Shown one piece after another: positions 6,630-14,834 of a stretch of 64,000 bases of DNA. A program made the translations under genes and the position numbers. Where the stretch lies: positions 806,001-870,000 of the forward strand of contig NZ_CP120374.1 in NCBI RefSeq assembly GCF_029892065.1. Reading direction: 5' to 3'. Numbering within the stretch: position 1 is the first letter of the stretch; each line of letters opens with the position of its first letter. This DNA comes from Sinorhizobium garamanticum (GTDB lineage Bacteria > Pseudomonadota > Alphaproteobacteria > Rhizobiales > Rhizobiaceae). The notes beneath the pieces were generated by a model. It searched no databases, was not told the DNA's origin, and was given only the letters and a program-made list of their open reading frames with translations.

Positions 6630-8543
6630 TTGTCAACCGAGCATGTAGAGCGGCGACTTACGGCTATTCTAGCGGCCGACATCGCCGGCTACAGCCGGCT
6701 AATGGGCAACGACGAGGAAGGTACGCTCGCCCAGCTTAAGGCGCTTCGGCATGCTCTGGTCGACCGAAAGATCAACGAACACCACGGGCGGATTGTCAAG
6801 ACCACCGGCGATGGGATGCTGGTCGAGTTCGCGAGTGTGGTCGAGGCCGTGCGCTGCGCCGTCGAGATCCAGCGCGGCATGGCGGAACGAAATGTCGCCG
6901 CGCCGGCAGGACAACGTATCGAGTTCCGCGTCGGCATTAATGTCGGTGACATCATCATCGAGGGTGACGACATTTTCGGGGACGGCGTCAACGTGGCGGC
7001 TCGCTTGGAGGGTCTCGCGGAGCCTGGCGGCATCTGCGTGTCGGGCCGCGTGCAGGAAGACGCGCAAGGCAGGCTTGACATTGCCTTTGAGGATATCGGC
7101 GAACAGAAGCTGAAGAACATCGCTCGGCCGGTGCGCGTATTTCGCGTGCGGCTCGACGCCACGGCCGCTCCAGCGCGCACCCGCCGGCGCCGTGGATTGT
7201 TCGCCGCTCTGGCTCTGATGATTTTGCTTACTGTAGGCGCGCTGTGGACCGGTTTTGGCTCCGAGTGGAAATTTCTCAGCAATCTGCGCCTTGGCGATCA
7301 ATTCACAAAAAGTGCTGAAGTCGGCATGAAACCCGCGATCGCCATTCTCCCGTTCCTGAACCACAGCGACGATTCGGCTCGTGAGTATTTCGTGGATGGA
7401 TTGACGCAGGATATCATCAACGCACTGGGTCGGTTCTCCGCGCTGACCGTGATGTCGTGGAACGCTGTAGCCCCCTACAAGGGAAAGCCTGCAAGCCCCG
7501 AGGATATTGGCCGCGGTCTCGCTGTTAGCTATCTGGTAGAAGGCAGCGTCCGCCAGACCGGCGACCGTGTACGGGTCATCGCGCAACTCGTCGACACAAG
7601 GCAGGGACGAGTGCTTTGGTCTGCACGCTTCGAGGAGGCGCTGGCGGACGTGTTTGCGCTGCAGGACATCATTGTCACTGACATTGTCAGAGTCCTAGCG
7701 ATACGTGTGACGCAGATCGAACAAAATCGAGTGTTCGCAAAGCCAACCGAAAATCTCGCAGCCTATGACTACGTGCTCCGCGCTAGGCCGGCATTGCAGC
7801 GCCCGACGCGGGCAAACAATGTGGAGGCGCGCAGCCTGCTCAAACGCGCCATCGAGCTTGACCCGAACTACGCTGCGGCCTATGCGGCACTCGCCGAAAC
7901 CTATCACCTTGCCAGCTCGATGGGCTGGGCGGAGTCGCCAACCGCTTTCCTGAGCCGTGCCGAGGAATTGGCAATCAAGGCGCTGAGACTTGACGATTCC
8001 GACGTGCGCGCGCGCATCACTCTCGCCCACATCCACCTCTTTCGTCAGAGATACAACCAGGCAGAGGTTGAGATCGAGCGCGCCATTGCGATCAATCCGA
8101 ACGATGCTCACGGCCTCGCCGGGCGCGGCACCATCCTGTTGTGGCTAGGACAGACGGATGCGGCGATCGAGGCCTTGGAGCAGGCGCAGCGTATCGACCC
8201 CGATCTCAATGCGATCGATCGCTTTGCGCTGAGCCTGGCCTACTATCTGAAACGGCGTTACGACGCGGCGATCGAACAGGCGGAACTTAGTCTTCGAACA
8301 ACCGCAGGCGCGAACTTCAGCCGTATCCTGCTGGCGGCCGCCTATGCGCAAGACGATCGAGCGGAGGACGCCGCGCGTGTCGTGACGATGATACGCCGCA
8401 TCGACCCAACCTTCGATCCGCAGGAGTTTGGAAACAAGTTTCTAAGCTCTGGCGATCTCGAACATCTGCGCGACGGATTCCGCAAGGCCGGCCTCTACCC
8501 CGTCTCTGGCGACCTGCCACCGGCCGAGAGAATGAACCGCTAA
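6630..8543 (+). CDS. Class III adenylate/guanylate cyclase with TolB-like and TPR tail
   Basis: A 637-residue protein. The catalytic domain occupies about residues 1-175: RRLTAILAADIAGYSRLM (first metal-binding Asp), IVKTTGDGMLVEF (second), then GDIIIEGDDIFGDGVNVAAR. A single membrane helix follows at about 190-208. Next is a TolB-N-like segment (AIAILPFLNHSDD, then FVDGLTQDIINALGR and YLVEGSVRQTGDRVRV, to about 370). TPR-like helices fill the rest (NPNDAHGLAGRGTILLWLG). It should synthesise cyclic nucleotide on the cytoplasmic face while the TPR part, probably across the membrane, takes an input. The start is a TTG with GGGGAGAG eight bases upstream. It ends overlapping the convergent YHS gene by four bases. 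Confidence 0.9.
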   Translation: MSTEHVERRLTAILAADIAGYSRLMGNDEEGTLAQLKALRHALVDRKINEHHGRIVKTTGDGMLVEFASVVEAVRCAVEIQRGMAERNVAAPAGQRIEFRVGINVGDIIIEGDDIFGDGVNVAARLEGLAEPGGICVSGRVQEDAQGRLDIAFEDIGEQKLKNIARPVRVFRVRLDATAAPARTRRRRGLFAALALMILLTVGALWTGFGSEWKFLSNLRLGDQFTKSAEVGMKPAIAILPFLNHSDDSAREYFVDGLTQDIINALGRFSALTVMSWNAVAPYKGKPASPEDIGRGLAVSYLVEGSVRQTGDRVRVIAQLVDTRQGRVLWSARFEEALADVFALQDIIVTDIVRVLAIRVTQIEQNRVFAKPTENLAAYDYVLRARPALQRPTRANNVEARSLLKRAIELDPNYAAAYAALAETYHLASSMGWAESPTAFLSRAEELAIKALRLDDSDVRARITLAHIHLFRQRYNQAEVEIERAIAINPNDAHGLAGRGTILLWLGQTDAAIEALEQAQRIDPDLNAIDRFALSLAYYLKRRYDAAIEQAELSLRTTAGANFSRILLAAAYAQDDRAEDAARVVTMIRRIDPTFDPQEFGNKFLSSGDLEHLRDGFRKAGLYPVSGDLPPAERMNR

Positions 8544-8998
8544 TGTGAGTGAATTAGCGCGCGGTTCTCGTTGGCCTTCGCGATGTTCGCAGCAAGGCCC
8601 TGCTGGAAGAGCGCGGGTCCCATCGGGGCCGGCTTGCCGAAAATATAAAGCTTGCCGTCGCTGATCAGCCAGTTCTCTGGGTTGGCCTCGGTTAGCTCGC
8701 CCTCGGCCAGCGCCATCGCACAATAGTTTCCGAACTGCGGCGCGTAGCGAACAGGATCGGCCTTAAAAAGCTCGCGATGCTCGGCATTCGCGAAGAGATA
8801 GCGCTGCTCGTCCCATTCATACTCGATCTCCGGCAGCCCGCGCGTGGGGCTTCCGGTGGTGAAATAGGCGACCGGGTCATAACCCTTGATCGCCAGCGGA
8901 ACCGCTTCCGTGGCAAAAGTGGGCATCGAGGTCGCAAACAGGGCAGCTGCGACCGCCAGAACAAGGCGAACGGCATTTCGCCGAGAGACATTGTGCAT
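8540..8998 (-). CDS. Exported YHS-domain protein
   Basis: About 152 residues. The start chosen at 8998 gives a twin-arginine-like leader (NVSRRNAVRLVLAVAAALFA, cleavage likely after TFA). The mature part is a YHS domain: AIKGYDPVAYFT, EYEWDEQRYLFANAEHRELF, then YAPQFGNYCAMAL. YHS domains are small metal-associated modules found in copper-handling and oxygenase systems. In stand-alone secreted forms the role is usually unknown. The longer frame to 9067 adds a stretch that would bury the leader, so I prefer the internal ATG. The gene converges on the cyclase with a four-base overlap of stop regions. Confidence 0.8.
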   Translation of the reverse strand: MHNVSRRNAVRLVLAVAAALFATSMPTFATEAVPLAIKGYDPVAYFTTGSPTRGLPEIEYEWDEQRYLFANAEHRELFKADPVRYAPQFGNYCAMALAEGELTEANPENWLISDGKLYIFGKPAPMGPALFQQGLAANIAKANENRALIHSH

Positions 8999-9457
8999 GG
9001 CGAATTCCCTGATTTGACCGTCCCGGGCCGCTACCAGCCCCGCGGCAAGCGAAGCCGTCTGCGTCATTCCGTTCGGGTACTAATTATCGCTCTTGTAGCG
9101 CTCGGCCGCAACACGTTTCGGAGATTTTCGGAGTTCGAGTGTGGTGAGGCCGGCGCCCATTGCAGGGGCGCCGGGCTCCATTCTTCGTCTGCCTAGTCCG
9201 CATCGCGGTCATTCGTGCTCATCGCATTGAGGGACCGCTTCCCACCCGCCTGCGAGCTTCGCTTCGCGCAGGACTAGGCCCTGTAGTGGGACGCTGCCAT
9301 GGAAATTCTGGTTCTTACCTCGCGTGATACGGGCCGCTCCATATTATAGCGAAAGGCTGGAAGAAGAAGGTCACAGGAACCCGACGCCGCGGCGACGAGC
9401 CTATGAGGGGGTAGGCGTCATCAGTAAGGTGCAACGAAAGCCGGTCGGGGTCTATAC
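8999..9457. other. Intergenic stretch, no gene supported
   Basis: It lies upstream of the YHS gene and downstream of the antiporter gene, both on the minus strand, so it should contain the YHS promoter. Small frames on the plus strand look random. No repeat or T-run terminator was identified. Confidence 0.5.
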
Positions 9458-11230
9458 CTATCCGCCAGCTTCCGGGTGCCGGCCCGGCTCAGCCACACTC
9501 CTCGCCGAGGTTTCGTCTTCCGTTGCCGTCCGAATCTTGCTCAGAATGTGCTCGGACATGCCGCGGGCGATCTCCCGTTCGCCCATGATGATCACGCTGG
9601 CGCCGCACTTCTTGAGGTAGGTCACCTCGGCATCGGAGTGGGCGCGGGCGATGATCTCAAGTGCCGGGCAAACCGCATGCGCCTGTTCGATTAGATTGCC
9701 GCTCTCGAACGGATTCGGAATAGCGCTGATCAGCCATCGGGCTGCGGCAATGTTGGCGACCTCAAGCAGCCCCGGCTCAGCGGCATTGCCGGCGATCACT
9801 TCGATCTTACGAGTGCGCAATTGATCGACCGTCGCCTGCCGTTCCTCGATCACGAGATACGGTACATCCGCTTTTTCCAACGTCTCGGCCACCAGACTTC
9901 CGACTCGCCCATGACCAACCAGCACGGCGTGCCCCGTTAGTTTGGTGACCGGCTGTTGGGTGTGCTCAGGCGCATCCATTCGCGGTGCGGTCCTGGCTTG
10001 TTCCCTCACTTCGATCCGAGACGTCAGCCGATCGCAGGCCGCGAACGCCAACGGGTTCACGAGTATGGACAGTATCGCACCGGCAAGAATGAGGTCACGG
10101 CCGGCTTCGGGCAGAAGTCCATGTTCAACCCCAAGGCCTGCCAGGATGAAGGAAAACTCGCCGATTTGTGAGAGGCTGGCGCCCAACATGAGTGCCACTT
10201 GAACGGAACGGCGGAAAATGAGTGCCACGCCCGCTACCGTCGCGGCGTTGCCAACGACAATGATGCCCAGAACCGTGCCCACGAGCAGCGGTTCTCGCAG
10301 AAGGATCATGGGATCAAACAACATGCCCACCGAAACGAAGAACAAGACAGCGAATGCGTCTCGGAGTGGCAGCGTCTCCTGGGCAGCCCGTTGGCTGAGC
10401 TGCGATTCCGCCAATATTAGTCCTGCGAAGAATGCACCAAGGGCGAACGAGACGTCAAAAAGCGTGGCAGCGCCGAAGGCGACGCCAAGCGCTATTGCTA
10501 GGACGGCCAGCCGGAAAAGCTCGCGCGAACCGGTATGGGCAACGTAGTGAAGCACCCACGGAACCACGCGCCGGCCGACGACCAACATGACGGCGAAAAA
10601 GGCAGCGAACTTGCCGAGGGTAAATGCGAGGGCACCTGCAATGGCGTCCGCTTCGAGAACGACAAACATATCGTTGTCGTTCGTGATTGTTCCGTCGCTC
10701 TCTCCTCCTCCGACAGCAGCAAAGGCCGGTAGCAGGATGAGCGTTAGGATCACCGCAAGATCCTGCACGATGAGCCACCCGAGAGCGATGCGGGCTTGTT
10801 CTGTTGAGAGCAGGCGCTTTTCTTGCAGCGTTCGGAGGACAACGACCGTGCTCGCGACCGACAGCGCAAGCCCGAAAACAACTCCCGATCTCGCGGGCCA
10901 GCCGATGATCTGGGCCAACCCGAGCCCAAGCGCCGTGACAATCGTCATCTGGCAGACAGCGCCGACGAAAGCGATTGATCTGACCGGTAGGAGGTCGGCG
11001 AGTGAGAATTGAAGACCGATGCCGAACAGCAGCAGAATCACGCCGAGTTCCGCGAGCTGGCGTGTCAGAGCCTGGTCCGCGACGAAGCCTGGGGTAAACG
11101 GACCGATCAAGACGCCAGCGAGGAGATAGCCAACCAGCGGCGACAAGCGAAGCCTGTTCGCCAGCGTGCCGAGCACGAAAGAGAGCCCGATTCCGGCAAC
11201 GATAGTGGCGATAAGCGGCGTCTGAGGCAT
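9458..11230 (-). CDS. CPA2-type cation:proton antiporter with TrkA-N (RCK) domain
   Basis: A 590-residue membrane protein of the KefB/YbaL/RosB kind. Residues about 5-385 hold the multi-helix exchanger domain (GYLLAGVLIGPFTPGFV, LRTLQEKRLLSTEQARIALG, FALGAFFAGLILAESQLS). A cytosolic TrkA-N domain follows from about residue 420, with the dinucleotide-binding loop HAVLVGHGRVGSLVAETL. Members exchange K+ or Na+ for protons under nucleotide control and contribute to pH and electrophile tolerance. No partner gene (KefF/G-like oxidoreductase) is next to it. The ATG at 11230 is the natural family start. Confidence 0.88.
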   Translation of the reverse strand: MPQTPLIATIVAGIGLSFVLGTLANRLRLSPLVGYLLAGVLIGPFTPGFVADQALTRQLAELGVILLLFGIGLQFSLADLLPVRSIAFVGAVCQMTIVTALGLGLAQIIGWPARSGVVFGLALSVASTVVVLRTLQEKRLLSTEQARIALGWLIVQDLAVILTLILLPAFAAVGGGESDGTITNDNDMFVVLEADAIAGALAFTLGKFAAFFAVMLVVGRRVVPWVLHYVAHTGSRELFRLAVLAIALGVAFGAATLFDVSFALGAFFAGLILAESQLSQRAAQETLPLRDAFAVLFFVSVGMLFDPMILLREPLLVGTVLGIIVVGNAATVAGVALIFRRSVQVALMLGASLSQIGEFSFILAGLGVEHGLLPEAGRDLILAGAILSILVNPLAFAACDRLTSRIEVREQARTAPRMDAPEHTQQPVTKLTGHAVLVGHGRVGSLVAETLEKADVPYLVIEERQATVDQLRTRKIEVIAGNAAEPGLLEVANIAAARWLISAIPNPFESGNLIEQAHAVCPALEIIARAHSDAEVTYLKKCGASVIIMGEREIARGMSEHILSKIRTATEDETSARSVAEPGRHPEAGG

Positions 11231-11460
11231 GTGTCACTCGATTGCTTTCAGCTTGGAGCCGGCAGTAGGAACCATTTTGTGTACCAACGAACTCAGCGCC
11301 ATAGTGATTTGTCGTAGGGCTTTCGCGCAGCCCTGCGAGGCAGCCGACATCCGTTCCCTTCAAGCGCAGAAATATCCACCGTGAAGAGACGCTTCGGCTA
11401 CCGACGCTTCTCCGACGGCCGAGCCGGAGTCTCGCTGGGCCGGCCTGCCGGAAAGGAGGA

Positions 11461-12030
11461 CTAGCCAGAACGGCCCAAACCTAGCCTACGCATTTCCCGA
11501 TAAACCGTGGAGCGGCCGAGCCCCAATTGCTTTGCAGCTTCGGTCGGCGACACATTGGCCTTGATCAGCTTCATCGCCGCTTCTACCTTCTGCAGGTCAG
11601 GCGGCCGACGACCAGGCCGTTTGCCCAGCGCCCGTGCGGCGGCGATGCCGTCCTTCGTTCGCTCTGAGATCAGCCGCCGCTCGAAATGTGCAATGGCTCC
11701 GAACACGTGGAAGACAAGCTCGCCGGCAGCCGAAGAAGTATCGATCTTCTCCTCAAGACTAAGAAGGTCGATCTGTCGCTCCCGCAGCATCTTCACCGTT
11801 TCCAACAACTCCGCAAGTGACCGCCCGAGTCGGTCGAGCCGCACGACCGCGAGGGTGTCGCCGGCGCGGGCATAGTCTAGTAGTTCAGCGAGACCTGGCC
11901 GGTCCATGCTCTTTCCGGATTTGACGTCCGTGAAGACCCTGATGGTTCCAGCCTGCTCAAGACGCAGGGTCTGGCCGGTGACGTCCTGATCGCCGGTCGA
12001 AACCCGGGCATAGCCGAGAACGGCCCCCAT
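11461..12030 (-). CDS. Serine resolvase/invertase (Tn3 TnpR-like)
   Basis: About 189 residues. The catalytic domain begins GYARVSTGDQD, with the nucleophilic serine near residue 10, and contains VRLDRLGRSLAELLE and the HFERRLISERTKDGIAAARA hinge helix. The C terminus is a Hin/resolvase helix-turn-helix (SPTEAAKQLGLGRSTVYREM). Such enzymes cut and exchange DNA at paired res sites. I place the start at the ATG at 12030 in front of the first strand. A divergent, broken Tn3 transposase start lies 145 bp away, with a symmetric element in between, which is the classical tnpR-res-tnpA arrangement. The resolvase frame itself is intact. Confidence 0.88.
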   Translation of the reverse strand: MGAVLGYARVSTGDQDVTGQTLRLEQAGTIRVFTDVKSGKSMDRPGLAELLDYARAGDTLAVVRLDRLGRSLAELLETVKMLRERQIDLLSLEEKIDTSSAAGELVFHVFGAIAHFERRLISERTKDGIAAARALGKRPGRRPPDLQKVEAAMKLIKANVSPTEAAKQLGLGRSTVYREMRRLGLGRSG

Positions 12031-12052
12031 ACTCCTGTCTCCGAAACGGCCG

Positions 12053-12107
12053 TTCTGTGGACAACCGAGATTAAGCGTGCCGCACGGCTTCGATTCCATC
12101 CACAGAA
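12053..12107. other. Candidate res site (9-bp inverted repeat) of the Tn3 remnant
   Basis: ttctgtgga (12053-12061) and tccacagaa (12099-12107) are perfect inverted copies located between the divergent resolvase and tnpA starts, where Tn3-family res sites lie. The size fits one resolvase-binding subsite plus spacer. Function is inferred from position. Confidence 0.45.
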
Positions 12108-12174
12108 TATGTCTCTTTATTCCAGTCTGTCCATGAACGTGTGAAGCCTTTGATGGAAGCTCGGAGGACCGCCA

Positions 12175-12301
12175 ATGCGCAAGCACGAACTGCTGAGCGA
12201 AGCCGAGCGGGAACAACTGCTGGCGATCCCGATCGAGCGCGATGACCACCCGGCTCTACACTCTTGAGCCGAACGACATCGACCAGATCCGACTGCGGCG
12301 G
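12175..12301 (+). pseudogene. Broken N terminus of a Tn3-family transposase (tnpA)
   Basis: After a good GGAGG, the ATG at 12175 reads MRKHELLSEAEREQLLAIPI and then RDDHPALHS before a stop at 12265. From about 12250 another frame continues the sense as TRLYTLEPNDIDQIRLRR. Together these match the start of Tn3-type transposases ('..LLS..ER..LLAIP......HYTLs..D...I..RR'). Both a frameshift and loss of everything downstream make it non-functional. Its divergent position from the resolvase supports the assignment. Confidence 0.6.
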
Positions 12302-12557
12302 GATGTGTTCCGGCGTGTAAATCTTGGATGCCGATAAGGGGCGAATATTCCACGCCGATTGACACCGATCTGTCCACGATGCTTGTGTTTCGGAAGACCA
12401 TTGGTTCGCCCGCCTCATAATCGTTGAGCGGTGAGCCCCATCAGCTACTTGATGATATCGAGCAGAAACTCCAACTCGCGATTGCGACGCGTGCTCAAGG
12501 TTTCCATACGATCGCGGACCCGGCCAGGCTCCACCGAGTGTTCCAGGTGATACACTC

Positions 12558-12638
12558 TGCGATCTTCTTAGCCCAGAACGTGAACATCCTCGCAACAAGC
12601 CGTGCACAGGGCTCGTGAAGAACGGCTCCCTTCGACCC
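12558..12638 (+). repeat. Dispersed 81-bp repeat, copy B
   Basis: Direct-orientation partner of 6072-6152. The shared core is ggctcgtgaagaacggct. This copy lies in the debris just beyond the broken transposase start, which links the repeat to transposon decay. Confidence 0.6.
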
Positions 12639-12777
12639 ATTGCGGCAGTTCACCCCTTCGGGCCTTAGGACTGAATCGCCCCAAAAAGCGGCCATTCGCG
12701 ACGCATCAGCGGTGACAAGGCAACCCACTCTTTCGGGAAATAGGGGCCGCGAGCGAGATGCCGTCCAGGAAAAGTCA

Positions 12778-13398
12778 TCACGTTCTGGCCGCTGGCCGCG
12801 GCAGGCCGGATACGAGCGCCAACCAGGCAACGAGTGCGGCATACTTCTGATCCTGTTGCCACGGCGGGCCGACCGAGCGGCCCAAATCGGCGAGGCGGCG
12901 CAACAGGTCAGCTTCAGATGAGCCCAGGTCGATGGCGGCGCGTGCCACGAGCTCAGACTCCCTGATGCCAGTAACCGTCAGGCCGCACGCCGTAGCGGCG
13001 GCGCGCACTGCATTGCGGAAGAACTCGCCTTCGGCGGCGTGGATCAGCGTATGCGATGCCAGGGTCGCTTCGAGCCCCGGCAGGGGCCGTCCCGATCCGA
13101 CGAGCACGCCGCAACCGACGACCACGTAACCACTTTGCCTCAGGCGGTCGATCGCGGTGCGCAGCGCCCTTTGGGCGAACCGCTCGGACGAATGCTCGCA
13201 ATGCTGGATGATGCTCCGCGCCTTCTCGAGAGGCAGCCCCTCGGCCGCATGGTAGGGCTGCCTGGAGCCAGGAACCGCCGGATCCGCGATCTCGATTCGG
13301 CGTCGGTCCGCGATCACCGGCGTGTCAGGCGAGCCGGCGACGGCAACCAGCGCCGCCCAGCCAGAATGGACGCGGAAACCCAGCGCCGCGCACGGCAT
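12778..13398 (-). CDS. Conserved-looking hypothetical protein
   Basis: About 206 residues from an ATG at 13398 preceded by GGAG. The N-terminal part (GFRVHSGWAALVAVAGSPDT, then VIADRRRIEIADP) and the middle (GCGVLVGSGRPLPGLEATLA, HTLIHAAEGEFFRNAV) read as a folded alpha/beta protein with strands alternating with helices. There is no leader and no membrane helix. I do not recognise the family and assign no function. It is preceded and followed by non-coding or decayed sequence and sits between the Tn3 remnant and the sensor-MFS unit. The longer frame to 13455 has no better start. Confidence 0.6.
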   Translation of the reverse strand: MPCAALGFRVHSGWAALVAVAGSPDTPVIADRRRIEIADPAVPGSRQPYHAAEGLPLEKARSIIQHCEHSSERFAQRALRTAIDRLRQSGYVVVGCGVLVGSGRPLPGLEATLASHTLIHAAEGEFFRNAVRAAATACGLTVTGIRESELVARAAIDLGSSEADLLRRLADLGRSVGPPWQQDQKYAALVAWLALVSGLPRPAART

Positions 13399-13832
13399 CG
13401 CTCTGGCTCCTTGTAAGGCCCGACCTCGACCGCGTGGCTCGGCTTCGCTGCCCACGGTCGGCGTGATTCGACCAACACTCAGCCAACAATATATGCTCGC
13501 CTTTTTTCAAAGCAGTAATAATTCCATCCCCGGCTGCCTACGACCGCCTTCCATATCCGTTCGGCTGACGCATCGCCCAATCGATCCCCTGCCAGCGGAT
13601 TATTTGCTGCACGAATCGATTCCGGACGTCGCCCGGTCGCTCTGCAAAGTCGTAAAACCACCCATCTGCGAAGACGCGAAGAATCGACCCGTTCCAGAAG
13701 TACAGGTTCGGACACCCGATGGTGCAAGTCGGCCCCATTGCCGACTTCCGCTCCCCGGTTTCATTCCGAAATCCGGCAGCAATCCGTTGCCCAAAATGGC
13801 GGGTACTCCTCGGCCTCACCTGAAGGACGGAG
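13399..13832. other. Intergenic stretch, no gene supported
   Basis: A minus-strand frame of about 90 codons (13538-13819) contains CPNLYFWNGSILRVF and looks weakly protein-like, but it has no clear ribosome binding site or family resemblance and overlaps other frames, so I do not call it. The rest is unremarkable. Confidence 0.4.
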
Positions 13833-14834
13833 TTACTCGACCTTCTCCACGAACTGCAGGAACTCGACAGGGGGGTAAAGGTTCAGGGCCTTGGCGACCT
13901 TCATGTTCACGAGATAGGCGAATTCCTCCATCGCCAGCACGGGGATGTCGCCAGCGCGCCGGCCTTCCACAAGGATTCGACGTACCTGCTCACCGGCGAG
14001 CTTGCCCACGTCGTAGTCGCGCGCGGCGACAGACATCAGCGCCTGCGAGTCCGAAACCATATGTTCGTAAGGCGTGAGCACTGGAATGCCCGCGGCAAGG
14101 GCCGCTCCGGTGAAGTGGTCGCTTTCTTTCTCGAGAAAAGCGCTGGAGCCGAGGTAGATGAACTGCACTCCCTTTGATTTCAGCGCTGCGATTCCGGGCT
14201 CGATCGACTCCGGGTCCGGGCTGCCATCCGCCAGCATGTCCAGTGGCACGGCGTCGAGGGTGAAGTTCAGCGCACCCGTCAGGCCTTTAACCTCTTCAAC
14301 CTTACCCACCGAATTCGGCGTCGCCGCCTCATAGAGCATACCCAGGTGGTCGAACGACGGCATATAGCGCCGTATGCTCTTGATATTGACCGTCTCCGGC
14401 ACTCGGTTGCGCGTGCCCGTGACGTTATCGCGCCCGATCTTCTCGTAGCTCTCGATGATGCCCGAACCCACCGGGTCGGCAACCACGGTGAAGACGATCG
14501 GGATTTCGTTCAGGTATTTCGGATCTGTCCTGTCGGCCAATGTGCCGAGGACGCCGAGTGTCGTCTTGGTGCCCCAGGTCAGCACAAGGTCCATTTTCTC
14601 GGTCCGCGCCTGCTCGACAAAGCCGGGCAGTCTGGACTGGTCCTGGGCCGCGTCCATTACCACGAAATCCGCATCGATGCCGTTTGTCGCAAGCGAATCC
14701 CGCACGCCGCGGCAGACGTCCTCGCAGCCGATCCAGACGACCATACCGATCTTCATCTTCGCCTCGGCGCCCGAGGTCGAGAAGAGGCCAAGGGCTGCGG
14801 CGAGTGCCGCCAGACACAGTCTCGAAAGGCTCAT
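13833..14834 (-). CDS. Periplasmic binding protein, ABC_sub_bind (TrpX/PF04392-like) family
   Basis: About 333 residues with a cleavable signal peptide (LAALAAALGLFSTSGAEA). The mature protein starts KMKIGMVVWIGCEDVCRGV and continues with LVLTWGTKTTLGVLGTLA, IPIVFTVVADPVGSG and VQFIYLGSSAFLEKE, the two-lobed fold of this binding-protein family, whose known members take tryptophan-like or other small organic ligands. Its ATG overlaps the stop of the upstream sensor-MFS gene (TAATG) and has AGGAG before it, so the two are coupled. No ABC permease or ATPase is nearby. The most economical inference is that it presents a ligand to the sensor part or the MFS part of its neighbour. Confidence 0.8.
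   Translation of the reverse strand: MSLSRLCLAALAAALGLFSTSGAEAKMKIGMVVWIGCEDVCRGVRDSLATNGIDADFVVMDAAQDQSRLPGFVEQARTEKMDLVLTWGTKTTLGVLGTLADRTDPKYLNEIPIVFTVVADPVGSGIIESYEKIGRDNVTGTRNRVPETVNIKSIRRYMPSFDHLGMLYEAATPNSVGKVEEVKGLTGALNFTLDAVPLDMLADGSPDPESIEPGIAALKSKGVQFIYLGSSAFLEKESDHFTGAALAAGIPVLTPYEHMVSDSQALMSVAARDYDVGKLAGEQVRRILVEGRRAGDIPVLAMEEFAYLVNMKVAKALNLYPPVEFLQFVEKVE

Noticed and set aside
13538..13819. Minus-strand frame of about 93 codons
   Set aside because: Weakly protein-like, but without a ribosome binding site, family match or operon context.
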